NCBI GenBank assembly: GCA_963682175.1
Contig: OY821792.1
Location: 31,556,652 to 31,620,651 of the forward strand
Length of the DNA stretch: 64,000 bases
Reading direction: 5' to 3'
From: Triglochin maritima
Taxonomy: Eukaryota; Streptophyta; Magnoliopsida; Alismatales; Juncaginaceae
Part shown: in pieces, positions 46,632 through 59,073 of the stretch
Layout of the letters: each line of letters starts with the position of its first letter
Numbering within the stretch: the first letter of the stretch is position 1
The notes under the pieces: generated by a model
Seen by the model: only the letters and a program-made list of their open reading frames with translations
Databases searched by the model: none
What the model was told of the DNA's origin: nothing
Program-made: the position numbers and the translations under genes

Positions 46632-48538
46632 GAGAAAAAAGCAGCTTTGAGAATAATCCAGTTGTGAGGATGTTGATGAGACCAAAATTAACCACAAGCT
46701 GGGATCATGTGAAGTTTGAAACATTTATGATTAAGCTCTTTGTTGGTTTAATTACCTTAGGTCTTTGGTAATAAATTTTAGATGTAATCCTTTTTATGCA
46801 ATAGATTAGGCTTTGTAATTGGAGATTAAGAAGTGTACGTAAATTTCCTTGAGTGGAATAAGATGCAAACTTATGTTCTGTTGCTGTGAAATAATTTTGG
46901 GATTTTTGTTGTTGTTGCAAAAACACCCTTTCAAAACATTTTATGTAGTATGTCAAAATCTATCTATGAAATTATCATGTCATCCTCCAAAAACTTTTTC
47001 TTCAAAATCACGTGATAGACTTAATTCGTTAAAAATGCTTCAAAATAAATAAATATCTTACATGCATCCATAGCTCCAACCAGGGCCACAAATTACAGCA
47101 TTCTAATTACATATAGGTCTTTTTAATTAAAGTGTAACTAAAGTCATATATTTAGGTCAAAGTGGCCGGGATCTATCTTTCCCTTTATGATTTGTACGAT
47201 AGTATAGATTGTTGCTTTAGCTCCAGACCACAAGGATAAAGATCACATTATTTATTAATCAATCTCAGGTGTTATGTAGCCCACATCTCAAACCTTATTC
47301 ATTGACGTACTTAGTTAATCATCTAGAATATATGTGTTAATTAATTATGTGGTGGTGATCATTGAAGATTCTCTTTTGGAGGTTTCCTCGCCGTTACTTC
47401 TCCACAACCCCCAACCACACATCATATTATTTCTTGTACACAAAAAATCTAATACCACTTGTAGCTGACAATAATCTACTTTTATCCCAACCAGTATATT
47501 AACACCAAAATAGTATATTTTGGTGTTAATATCTTCCCATAGTTTGCTTTGGGACCTTAATTTTGTTACGGCTTTAGCAGTTGGAAATTTCTAATTTGTT
47601 TTTGCATATATGTATATATATGCATTCGTAAATTATTTGTTGATTCAATGATATTTCATATTTATTGAGTGTAAACTAGCTACTTAAAAAAGTGTTAACT
47701 TGAGATCGCTCTTATTATTTGAGGCTTGTCATATCAAATAATTCACATTAATCACTTATGCATATGTTGAAGTGTCTCATTTTTAGATATAATATTCTTC
47801 GACTTTCTGATTAACTTACGTATCCTACAACATTCTATTTCGTAAAGTAACTTTAATCAACCAAGTAGTGGCAGCCTTAACAAAGAATGCTTACGTAAGT
47901 TTTATGTAGTATATATATTGACCTTTAGTTCAAGTCTGGTTATGATACTGATCATGATGGAGATTGCGAGGGTACAAATATTTATGTATGTTTAGCTAAT
48001 TTTTTATAACATTATTTCACTTTAATGCCCATTGCCTTCAACTAATTGCAACAACCCACCTCCATACGAACAATAAATTTGATCACTGTGGCTCCCTATT
48101 GGCAGCCCGAGTGTAATTAAGCTGTAAATTACGAGAAATACGTACTTTTTTTTCATTCACTTGAGGATTTAAGAAAATAATGCAAATCTGTCAAAACACT
48201 AACTCATGGCAACCTTTTCTTAACACAAAGTCACTCACTCCTATTTCAAGATGAGACAGATTTGAAGTATATTAAAAGAATTAGGAAAATTAATTATTCT
48301 CTAGATCAATCATAAATCATAGTTTTTTTTAACTATATAGCTGAGGATACGACTAATAACGTCAAACAAAACAAATTACAGCACTAATGTTCAATTATAT
48401 GACTAGTAGTGACTAATCTTTTTTAGCTACATCTAGGTATATTCCCTCGAAGAAGAGCCGAAGTACAAAAAAATAGTCTCGTAAAATCTTAAGTAACAGT
48501 AAATGTAATAATAAAAAAGAAAGATGTTGGGCAATATA
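46632..48538. other. 3' flank of SWEET copy 1 and spacer
   Basis: Probable 3' UTR to about 46860, then AT-rich sequence with no gene seen. A near-palindromic ATATTTTGGTGTTAATA / TATTAACACCAAAATAT pair lies at 47498-47531. Confidence 0.5.
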
Positions 48539-49280
48539 TGTAACGCCCCGAGCCCGGACAACTGCTCACCCACCCGAACCCGGTGCGTTAAGATACGATC
48601 CACGATCCTGACCGCTGCGCACTCTGATATTTAAATCCATCTGATAGGCCCATAATTAATCTGAAAAATATAATCAACAATTTGTGAGCTCGACAGCCCG
48701 CAAGTACCAACCATCAATCAATCAGAATCATAATCATGTGGAAAATAATACAGAATATGACATTCAGTCAATAAGCACAATCAAGAGACATGCATCACAA
48801 ATAAAATGCATGCATATCAATTTGAAACCCCCATTCAGATTCGACCACATCCTGTGCTTCTGAAATCTATCAATCTGTCAGACGCACACCTGGTAGCTCC
48901 ACACTAACGACAGGCAGCCCTTTCCTCTCTCGGGTGGCTCCACGCTGTCCGTTAGGCAGCTCTTTCCTAAGTTGCTCTGCTAGAAACATACACACAGCCA
49001 CATGACATGTCGACCGAAACACCACCATGCAATCATATGCATATCCATAAAATCAATATTAATGCTCAACATGCATGCAACTACGAATATCAAGAGAGAC
49101 AGACATGATATGAAACTGAAAAATAACGAATCAGTACTTGCCTCAAAATCTCCATCTTTTTCTTCTCTATATTCTTCTCAAAATTTCATCTTCTCCTAAA
49201 ACCACACAATCATCCAATAATCTTAATTAGTCCATTAAGATATTTGATTATTAACTCAACTAAAAATTCAGGATATTACA
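48539..49280 (-). repeat. Family-1 LTR (3' LTR in element orientation)
   Basis: 742 bp, TGTAACGCCCCGAG to TCAGGATATTACA on the plus strand. It borders the polypurine tract, making it the 3' LTR of the minus-strand element. Confidence 0.93.
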
Positions 49281-49298
49281 TTCTACCCTCCTTAAAAG
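49281..49298 (-). promoter_or_regulatory. Polypurine tract of the LTR element
   Basis: CTTTTAAGGAGGGTAGAA on the minus strand, directly next to the LTR start TGTAATATCC. This is the expected primer site for plus-strand DNA synthesis. Confidence 0.85.
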
Positions 49299-49637
49299 AA
49301 ATTTCGTCCTCGAAATTTTAATTCAACATCATATCATTTGGAATTCACATATCCATATTAAAATAGACTCTCACATCTAAAACAGTTTGATCCAAATCAA
49401 AACAAAATTTTCAATCCTACTTTCATTAAATCTAAAATTCATCTCCAACTATTTATTCATAATTTGGATAGCAAATCCAACCAAGTCGAAATTCACATTT
49501 TGAACTCAAGTCCGAATAACTCCAAATTCATATTCAAATCAATAGTCGAAACTTCTAAATCTAAATTCTAACTAATTCCGATTCAATCAAAAATTTCTAT
49601 TTCAAATCCGATTCCGACTAATTCCGAGGATCGTATT

Positions 49638-49649
49638 GCTCTGATACCA
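49638..49649 (-). promoter_or_regulatory. tRNA-iMet primer binding site
   Basis: TGGTATCAGAGC on the minus strand, two bases inside the LTR that ends at 49652. It matches the complement of the plant initiator tRNA-Met 3' end and fixes the element orientation. Confidence 0.9.
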
Positions 49650-49651
49650 TT

Positions 49652-50393
49652 TGTAACGCCCCGAGCCCGGACAACTGCTCACCCACCCGAACCCGGTGCG
49701 TTAAGATACGATCCACGATCCTGACCGCTGCGCACTCTGATATTTAAATCCATCTGATAGGCCCATAATTAATCTGAAAAATATAATCAACAATTTGTGA
49801 GCTTGACAGCCCACAAGTACCAACCATCAATCAATCAGAATCATAATCATGTGGAAAATAATACAGAATATGACATTCAGTCAATAAGCACAATCAAGAG
49901 ACATGCATCACAAATAAAATGCATGCATATCAATTTGAAACCCCCATTCAGATTCGACCACATCCTGTGCTTCTGAAATCTATCAATCTGTCAGACGCAC
50001 ACCTGGTAGCTCCACACTAACGACAGGCAGCCCTTTCCTCTCTCGGGTGGCTCCACGCTGTCCGTTAGGCAGCTCTTTCCTAAGTTGCTCTGCTAGAAAC
50101 ATACACACAGCCACAGGACATGTCGACCGAAACACCACCATGCAATCATATGCATATCCATAAAATCAATATTAATGCTCAACATGCATGCAACTACGAA
50201 TATCAAGAGAGACAGACATGATATGAAACTGAAAAATAATGAATCAGTACTTGCCTCAAAATCTCCATCTTTTTCTTCTCTATATTCTTCTCAAAATTTC
50301 ATCTTCTCCTAAAACCACACAATCATCCAATAATCTTAATTAGTCCATTAAGATATTTGATTATTAACTCAACTAAAAATTCAGGATATTACA
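49652..50393 (-). repeat. Family-1 LTR (5' LTR in element orientation)
   Basis: 742 bp, nearly identical to 48539-49280; differences noticed include GCTTGACAG/GCTCGACAG, CCCACAAG/CCCGCAAG, CAGGACATG/CATGACATG and AATAATGAA/AATAACGAA. Confidence 0.93.
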
Positions 50394-52025
50394 ATATATT
50401 TTTGGTGGAGCAATGGAATGATAGTTACATGAATGCATTAAGCATATTCTATAATTTTATTGGGAAAAAAAAGTAGAACTACAGTTTGACCATCATTCTT
50501 TGTTCCAACTTCCAACACAAAGTGATCAAGTAAGTTTGTTACTTTTCAAATGGTTCGTACATTTTTTTATCAGTCAAATCAAAATTAACGGTGGAGACTA
50601 AATCTTGATTACATTAATATGCATAGGAAGATACGTCGGAAGTTATTAGTAACTCAAGAGTCTTTGGCACAACCTTGGAACTTAATGGAGACGTATCTGA
50701 ACTTAACAACCCAGTACAAACACATGCAAATGGAATGTGAAATATAATTACTTAATTAGATTAGATATGATGTGTACTTGTTTAATAATGCTAATGCTAA
50801 TGCTAATGCGCGATTGTGGCAGTGGTTGTCATGCGTTTTGGTGTTAAATCAAGATCTTATCGATATGTAACGATCCATCCCGAATCTACCTGAACTCATG
50901 TTCCGCCTCTTTTAAAATTATAAATCAACTATAGCTGACAAATTAATAATAACTTTAATAGCGGATTACTACAGATGAGTATTTAAAATGGTTAAATTAG
51001 AATCGATTATGATGATGGACTCGTGTCTTTATAACTTCGACTACGTTTTCTTACGTAAATAGTGTGGTGAAAGTATTGGTGCATGCACCATTTATATATG
51101 CTGATGTAGTATTGATCCTATATTTTCATAAATAATTTAAAGTTAAGAATGTAATAGCCGAAAGCAATTAATTAGAAATGAATCAACCAATTAAATATCA
51201 TGATCACAATTAACCCCACTCACGTGAATGGTAAATAACAATTTAGAAGCTAATATTAATGGTTGGGCATGGTTCAAGAGTTTCTACTACTTGCCAGATC
51301 CGATCAAGACTACGTACATATATAATTATATACCATGGAAAAACTAATGGAAATTAATTCTTTGCCATATGCATGAAAGTTGAAAGCTAATAGGATGGTT
51401 GTTGTTGGCCGTGGACGGTGGAGCTAGCATTGAGACCAGGGATGATGATTCCATGGCCAAGTTAGACCTTACCATCTTGAAGCTTTCTAAGAGCAAACAC
51501 TAAAGGAAGAAAAGTGGGACACAACACAAAAAATATCACAGGATCCCACCACCTTCTGGAAGGTCTACATGCATAGATATTTCAATTTTATAAATAAATA
51601 AATACGAAGAGAAACATATATATATATATAGTAACTTGGCATGCATACCATATCAACTTGTATATATGTGTGCATAAGTTCATATATATATATATAAATA
51701 TAATAGCAATAAAAAATGATGATGACATAAGTGAGATGCATGCATGACTGTTGGAATATATATATATAGTTGGGTGAAACAAAAGCCCCATTGGGAGCCA
51801 TGATGCATGCATATATTAAGGTTTAGCTTTCCCCAAAGCTTTGCTTGAATTGTTGGTGGAGACAACAGTCAACACCCAAAGTTCCCAATAAAGAGTGAAC
51901 AACTACATCCAGCCCTAACAAAGGTGGTGAGCATTATGAATTTAGAAGTGGTTTTTTTAGATACTTTTGCTTCTAGCTATTAGCTTTATCTTCTTAATAA
52001 ATTTGTGTCTACATCTTTTAATTTA

Positions 52026-52069
<44 letters not shown>

Positions 52070-53722
52070 TAGTATCATTTGAATACATTCTTCAGTCTCT
52101 TGTCATTGTACTGTTGAACTATATGTTTCATAAATATCGTCAAAACAACTTTGGATATCATGCATCCATATGCACCCTCTAATTTTAAGTAATTAACTTC
52201 AAATGTTGCAATCGTGCATGTTGAATTATGTATATTTAGACTTTGACATTCCTCTTCTGCTAAATATAATGTTGAAATGGTGAACTGAATCTTCTAAAAT
52301 ACTTATTGGATAGGTCAAATAAAGATTAAAGTGATTGAGATGATAATTGTATTTTTTGGGTAGATAACATCTGGAGTACTTATATGTTATTTGAGTGTTA
52401 ATATTTTTGAATAATTTGATGAGCCTTCTGAAATAAGGTCACTAATTAACATTGTAATCGTATATATTTACATTAATAAATACCCTTTGCGAAATACGAA
52501 AAACAAAAACTTATTGTCAATGTCTGTGTATTTTGACTTTACACTGCCAAATGTATCTGAGTTGTTAAAAAAGTGAGACCATTGGGTCCAGCTATATATC
52601 CAGCATCATGCGCACAACTCACACTAAGAAACATCCTCAAATACAAAAGCAAATTAACCATCACTAATCAACTCGGATATTGTAGTTTAACCATGCAAAT
52701 CTGATCGTATACTTAGTGGCCTAAATCGAAGTTTTCATTTCGTACAAAAGTATGATATTGGTTATCTTGTATAGTTTAAATGACCAGGGTAAAAACGAAA
52801 ACGAAATGTACGATCAAGTAAAAATCGAAAAAACGGGTGATTAACAGTAAAGTAATTAATAAACTTCCAAATCAATAATATATTCTTACCTTAGAACGCT
52901 TCCCATGATATTAAGCAATTTAAATGTCTTCATGAAGAATAGAACAAACAACAGATCGACTTTAGTCTTTATTAATTGTTTTAATTACAAGTCATGATCA
53001 TGGCTACATATGATAATTTAATTACGTGTGTCATGTAATGAGAACACTGGTTTCATAAATTAATAATGTGTGAACATGGATTAAGATGCGACCCACATGA
53101 ATATGTAAGGTTTCGATCATAATCTACACATATTGCTGATCACGTTCACGTCTAGAAGAGATATTAATGTCAATTGTGATGTGAAGATAAGCTAGGAAGA
53201 TAATAGAAAGAGATAATGGAAGAAAATTGAGTTAAGTGGAGGGAGCATTAATTGAACCTCATGCAAATAAACATGAGGATTCGTGTGTGAATGGTGTGAT
53301 GATGTTCATCAATAATAAATTGTTAATGGGGTTTGGTTACGAGAATGTTTTACTAACTTGAGTTGGTCCATGGTTGGTGTTGACACGAGCTTGTACTTTT
53401 GTTTGTGCAAACATAGCAACTTCATTACGGATGCTTCTTGGCAATCCAATCAACTCTTCAGCTAGTTTGTGGAATACATCACATATTACATCAGACGCAC
53501 AATCGATCGGAAAATATAAGGAAGATGCGCTTGAATTATTAGTAGCCTTTTAAGAAGAAGATGATAGCAAGGGACGTACGTGGATGTATGACGATTCGAG
53601 AAATATCGAATGTTGTTTGTATGTTGGGATGTAATCCATTACTATATTTGTACTTAGTACACGATGGAGTAATACTTTGGAGTTGATTAAGTGTCTATTT
53701 AGGTTGTAAATGATTGTCATGG
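50394..53722. other. Gene-free AT-rich region with microsatellites
   Basis: About 3.3 kb without a supported gene. It holds (TA)n runs near 51618, 51683 and 51760 and a (CTA)n array at 52028. Several ORFs on the minus strand at 51565-51865 only read through the (TA)n runs. Confidence 0.5.
52028..52068. repeat. (CTA)n microsatellite, ~14 units
   Basis: An uninterrupted CTA trinucleotide array of about 41 bp. Confidence 0.95.
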
Positions 53723-55786
53723 TGTAACATCCCGAAACAACGAAAAATTTGAAAATTCAAACAAACAAGATCTCAAGACAAAAGTCATCAAACAAGAATG
53801 TTACTCCTATAAATATAACCAGTCGGTGCACCAAAATACAACAGAGTTGTCAAAATACATGTTTACATCAATACAACGAAAGACAGATACTAGTAATCAT
53901 GAAATCCTCGAAGAGTCCGAAGAGGATCCTGACCCCAAAATGTGTGTACCCCGTGTCTGTACCCGACAGAACCTACTGCGGTCCTGAAACATGAATCAAA
54001 CAACAATGCCTGAGTTTCCCATTAGGAAATCCCGTATGCCAAACTCACCTATATGAATGCAATAATACGATAATGAACCTATCATAGTAGTAACATGTCA
54101 TATCATCATCTGCAATGCACAAAACCCCTCCAAGGGTAAAACAAGACCTCAATCCCTCGACAACAACAAATACCCTCAACGGGTCAACAAGGACATCAGT
54201 CCAGCAACAACAACGAATCTCCATTGGAAACCTACCGTAGGCAGATATGGTCTTGCGGACAGTACGTGATGCACCCCACACGCGACTACTCAAGCCAAAT
54301 GGATCGGTGAAGAGCGTCCGCACTTTCGCGCCAAGAGAATCACGTGGTCTACACCACCCCAACGGAGCCGTAGCCTGGTCGGTAAACTCATCTCACGATA
54401 GGTGCCCAATCGAGGAATCATCGCCGGAACAACATTGACGGCATCGTCGACACAACATCGGCCGTACAACATACGTCCGACACAACATCTAACGACACAA
54501 CCAGAAGCCGGAACATCGTCAACATCATCATCGCCGACACAACCTCAATGGTACAACATACGTCCGACACAACATTGGACGGGTCCAGACCGAAGTCTGC
54601 AGAGTCATCATGCTCCACGAGCCATGCATCAACATGCATTGGGATCCGTGATCCCTCAGGTCTGCTACTCTACAGAGAGTCAAGCAATAACACATCACAC
54701 CATGATCCATCAACGGAGGTGGTACGACGCAAGTATCCACACTCTTCCACCCGACGGTCACTGGGCAGACACGAGCAACGTACCCGCCGTTACCTTCCGG
54801 CTCACGCTCTGACACAGGTTTCCGTGGTCAGAGTTGACACAACACAAGGACCGGGAATTCGGTTCTGCGCACAAACGATCGACCGAAATAGGTTGTCTGG
54901 TCGACCATTCCGAATAGGTTCGGTCGACCGAAAGTCTGCAACGGTCGAACTCTTTGCACATCACTTAAGTCCCAACGGTCGAACAACAATCTAAAACCGG
55001 TCGACCGAATACGGGGTCAAAATCTGGAGTCTGGTCAAAATCATACAAGTCTAATCGGTCTACCGACTCAAGGGTCCCGGTCGACCGAAAACTACCAGGG
55101 GCATCCTAATAGTCTAGGTCATTTATCTGTCGAACAAGATAAATAATCGGTCGAACAACGTGCAATAATATTAAGTTCACTTAAGTTCTGGTCGAACCCA
55201 AAAATAAGAACGGTCGACTGAAAACTAACAGGAAAACCTTCGACCCACAAGCATACATGCAACCAGTCGACCGCCACATGACATCGTTCGGCCGGTGTTG
55301 GTTAAAGTCAGGCAAACCAGTAAATTGGTCGACAGCAACCCCGCGCCAGCCGAGGATTTTACGTCATTTCTCGTCGTCAACTAGGTCTCCGACCTCCCAC
55401 GACCGACCACAATATCACCCCTAACGTGGGTGAGCCACAATCAAACTAAAAAGTCGGCATACCTCAAGACAAGATGGAGCACGCCGGAGATTCTCTCGAC
55501 GTCTATGCCCGACAGTAACCTCCGCTCCAATGCACCTCACGTCCACGCCTTCGCAACTCTATGTTCGACTCCACTCGTCGGAGCCGTCTCCACCACCTCT
55601 GGTTTTGCCGGAAAAAAAGGGAAGAAGAATGTGAGAGAGAGCAGAGAGAGATGAGTTTTTGCTTTAAAAACTCACACCACCCATCACCTCTCCATCCCCT
55701 ACCTGCCCATGTTCATCCTCCCATTTCCCATGCAAACCCACTCCAAAACCATCATTAGCATCCTAATTAGGGTTAGGGACATAACA
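53723..55786 (-). mobile_element. Solo LTR, family 2 (2.06 kb), TSD CATGG
   Basis: It starts TGTAACATCCCGAAACA and ends GGGACATAACA, flanked by CATGG at 53718-53722 and 55787-55791. The internal order matches the LTR at 38233: CCTGAGTTTCCCATTAGGAAA, ACAACATCGG repeats, then CGGTCGACCG motifs at about 54895-55330, several with one substitution. The motifs are more degraded than in the copy at 56725. Confidence 0.93.
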
Positions 55787-56724
55787 CATGGACCTATCAA
55801 ACTTTGCATACATAGTAAAAAAGGGTCCATATCAATCAATATCAGTCATCGTAGCTAACATGATGAATAATTAGGGCAGATATTGGGGCAGAAAAAAAAG
55901 TGAAAGAAATAATCTAAGGAGCATGAAAAATAAAGTTATAGCTCTTGTAGCAAAGGGATATTCTCACATTAACAAAAAAATTGTAGAAGACAGATAGGAC
56001 AAAATGAATATAGGTTCTAACACAGTAATATGTCACTAGAACCAGAGGACACAAGCAAATCATGAGTATACTGTGTCCTCCTTATCTCATTCTAGTCCAT
56101 CCATTTGAAAAGGCAATCGTATCTAGCATTTAGTTGATATTACAACATATAATTGGAAATTGAAAACCCATTGACATTACAACATATAATTTAGTTGATA
56201 TTTAGTATAATTAATATTCTCATTGATATTTACTTCCTCACTGGTCATGTAAACAAAGAATCTAAGATCATTTTAACTTGGAGATAAAGAGAGAGAATAA
56301 TACTCCTGTATACATACTATGATCACTTCCATTTCCACAGTCCAAGAAAAGACACACCTTGCCACAGTATCCGATGATATGTCTTGCTAACTAAATGACT
56401 TACGTACTGTCCTATAACGCAATTAATCATCAATCTAACTACTATCTACTTATTTAAATTAATCACTTTTCTTGAAACTCACATCATCTCACCAACTTGG
56501 ACACTTGATGATCATGAGCATTGCTCCAAAATCCAACACCACTCACACCACATAAAGTTTTAAATTAACAAACCCAAGATACCATGCATAATCGAATGTT
56601 TGAACAATTAACTAGAGTACAAAACAATCCTCCTCTAATAATGGCAATTAAATTAGCTAGTGTCGTTCCAAAATATTCTTCCATAACCTATTCATCTTAG
56701 TTGCTCACGCATGGAGAGGTGTAC
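55787..56724. other. Spacer between two family-2 LTRs
   Basis: AT-rich sequence with no gene. It contains a short imperfect repeat of TTGATATTACAACATATAATT near 56130-56210. Confidence 0.5.
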
Positions 56725-58702
56725 TGTAACGTACCCGAAAACAGCGGAAAATTTAAACAATAATAAAGACCGTCAACGGTCAACACAGGGCACGTCACGG
56801 GAAAACAAACCAACATATATATAAAATATATAAGATACAGACCCACGTGGAAGTCAACTATATAACTGAGTCAACTGTGATTACAACAAAAGTGAATATA
56901 CATGTAATCACTACCTCAAACAAAAGAAGATATAAAAGAGAACAGGATCTGATCCCGGGGGCACTCTCCTCGGTCACCACCTGACTCTAATGCTACTCGC
57001 TACCTGAAATGAAAACAAACAAACATGCCTGAGTTCCCTGCAGGAACCCCGTATACCAAGCCTCCTAAAAACATCAAAAGGAATTAAAGACAATGCAATA
57101 CAATGCACATGATCATCCACCTCGGGCCCACAATAATGCCCTCACCGCCTCTGCGGCACTGAACCACTCCTGTCACTAGGGTCAAGTCAGTTCACCGCTG
57201 CCTCACAAGGGTCAGTCGACACCACTGCTCCCCAAAAGTGCAGGAAGGAACCCCCGGTACACGCCGCCACCCCAGGAGCGAGTCAGCCCGCCGAATACAC
57301 AACTCGGGTCAGACGACAGCCGCTGCTCCCCCAAGAGCCGCCAAGCGCGCACCCTGCCGGAACATCCTCGGCTTACCGCTAAACCCTCGCAAACTGCCCA
57401 AGGTTTACGGCACACATCCCTCACACCCCGCTCGGTAAGAGAGGCAACAGTAGTACAATAATACGCCTTCGTCGAAGGTGAAATCCGTAGCTCTCAAAGC
57501 CGGTAATCAACCGTCGCCTCGGAGCCGGTAGTCGACCTATACTCAACGGATCGCGTGTGGATAAATCCACCAACCTGCGGCAGATCGGTCGACCGCTAAA
57601 AGCACACCGGTCGGCCGGTCCCCCACACAGTACACGGTACTGTACAAACAAGTCTATCGGTCGAATCACGCCAACCGAAATTACCGACCAATCGGTCGAA
57701 CAAAAGTCATCTAGCGGTCGACCGTTTGGAAGGTCTACGCTATACATTTTATATACATATATATCTTGTCGGTCGAACCAGGGTCCGTTCAACCGATAAG
57801 AAAGTCTGCATGAATCCTGCCCACTGGATTCGGTCGACCGAAACTCCTTCGGTCAACCGGATCAACAAGCACTTCACTACAGGAAAACTGCACTTGGTCG
57901 GTCGACCGGATCCAGAGCGGTCGACCGTTTAGATGGTCAACGCTCGTAACCGACCTTGCGCAGTTCGGTCGACCGAGACACACACTCGGTCGGCCGAAGG
58001 CCTGTCTAACCTATCTTCTGGGTTCGGTCGACCGAAACAACACCGGTCGACCGGCTAATGTAACCCTTTATTTCCCGCGAAATTTGGCATAAACGGTCGA
58101 CCGTCACACAGACATCGTTCGAGCGTTTTCGGGCAGTAAGTTAATATTTATAAATATCGGTCGACCGAACCTCACACGGTCGACCGCACAATACATAATC
58201 GCCACTGTACAAGCATCATTTAGACGACGTTCGGTCGACCGAGACACACAACGGTCGACCGAACCAGTCGTCTTCAACCTCCGTCCAGTAGGGTTTTCAC
58301 CGGAGAAACGACACCAACGCCGTCCTCTACACTCCCACACCTCTTGGGGAGTTAATATGAAGACTTGGCATACCTTTTGATCAAGTGAAGAAGCCTCCCA
58401 AGCTTGAGTCACTTCACTCCTCTTCTTCTTCCTTCTTCTTCTTCTTCACCTTCTTCTTCTCCGAATTCACCTCCTTCACGCTCTGGTAAACCCAAGAAAT
58501 GAAGAAAACGCATCAGATAACCCTCACCCTCTTATTTATAGTAAAACCCAATTCTTATCTTCACTTCACCTCCCATTCTTCCAACCAAAGCATGCCACCT
58601 CATCTTCCCAACCTTATCTCCTCACCTCTTCATTAGCATGCATAATTAGGGTAAGTTAGGTTTAGGTTTAGTTAATTAAGGGGTTTAGATTAGGTTATTA
58701 CA
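56725..58702 (-). mobile_element. Solo LTR, family 2 (1.98 kb), TSD TGTAC
   Basis: It starts TGTAACGTACCCGAAAACAG and ends TTAGGTTATTACA, flanked by TGTAC at 56720-56724 and 58703-58707. It belongs to a subfamily distinct from the copies at 38233 and 53723 but shares their order and the CCTGAGTTCC..GGAACCCCGTATACCAA block. It carries the densest CGGTCGACCG cluster in the window. Its right end is about 200 bp upstream of the TATA box of SWEET copy 2. Confidence 0.93.
57586..58261. repeat. Dense CGGTCGACCG palindrome cluster (13 exact copies)
   Basis: Exact copies start at 57586, 57715, 57831, 57899, 57918, 57966, 58025, 58043, 58094, 58158, 58177, 58232 and 58252. Four neighbouring pairs have centre-to-centre spacing of 18-20 bp (57899/57918, 58025/58043, 58158/58177, 58232/58252). 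The other gaps are 48-129 bp. Variants such as CGGTCGGCCG and CGGTCGAAC fill several gaps. Confidence 0.92.
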
Positions 58703-58899
58703 TGTACTCAAAACTTAATTTGTTAAAGTGGTAGTGCATGGCTTCATTTGAATGGCAAAAGGAGGGCAGATCCATTGGCACCATTGAACTCCAATGTGGA
58801 ATATTATATCATCTAATGATGTTAGTGGAAGAGAAGACCCACTACAAGGCAGTCCTCAAAGGTGACAAAGCCAACGGCTTATATTCTCCTATCAACTCC

Positions 58900-58907
58900 T
58901 ATATAAG
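58900..58907 (+). promoter_or_regulatory. TATA box of SWEET copy 2
   Basis: TATATAAG, 174 bp upstream of the ATG at 59074 and 198 bp downstream of a family-2 solo LTR. Distance to the ATG is similar to that in SWEET copy 1. Confidence 0.6.
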
Positions 58908-59073
58908 GGTTGCAATGCAAGTGTTGAGACTCAGGCTGGTGCAAGTTCTTGGGTAGTCATCTAGAACTAGCACTTCCTCCATCTTGGTCTCTTTCTTGAG
59001 GTTGAGATCCTTGGGTTGTGGGAAGGATTAATTTGAGTTTGTGCTTAGTTTAATCTTAATTCATTTGATCAAG

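Larger units (their letters stand above)
48539..50393 (-). mobile_element. Short complete LTR retrotransposon (non-autonomous), TSD ATATA
   Basis: Two 742-bp LTRs (48539-49280 and 49652-50393) enclose only 371 bp. On the minus strand the PBS TGGTATCAGAGC, complementary to the initiator-methionine tRNA 3' end, follows the upstream LTR by two bases. A polypurine tract, CTTTTAAGGAGGGTAGAA, abuts the other LTR, preceded by TTTCGAGGACGAAATT, a sequence that in Ty3/gypsy elements lies at the end of the polyprotein region. ATATA is duplicated at both flanks (48534-48538, 50394-50398). There is no gag or pol, so it relies on a partner element. By eye the two LTRs differ at about four positions, so the insertion is recent. 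Confidence 0.95.

Noticed and set aside
49638..49649. tRNA gene suggested by GCTCTGATACCA
   Set aside because: Only the 12-bp primer binding site is present; no cloverleaf can be formed.
49281..49651. gag-pol coding remnants in the short LTR element
   Set aside because: No frame longer than a few dozen codons and no protease, RT or integrase motifs.
54548..54994. 148-codon ORF and its opposite-strand neighbours
   Set aside because: Also inside a family-2 LTR; open frames come from G+C-rich repeats and are not conserved with the copy at 38233.
58738..58956. 72-codon ORF just upstream of SWEET copy 2
   Set aside because: It overlaps the TATA box and leader of the SWEET gene and resembles no protein I know.
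58703..59073. Bacterial TAL-effector target boxes in the SWEET promoters
   Set aside because: SWEET genes are known targets in some crops, but no specific box can be named from sequence alone.
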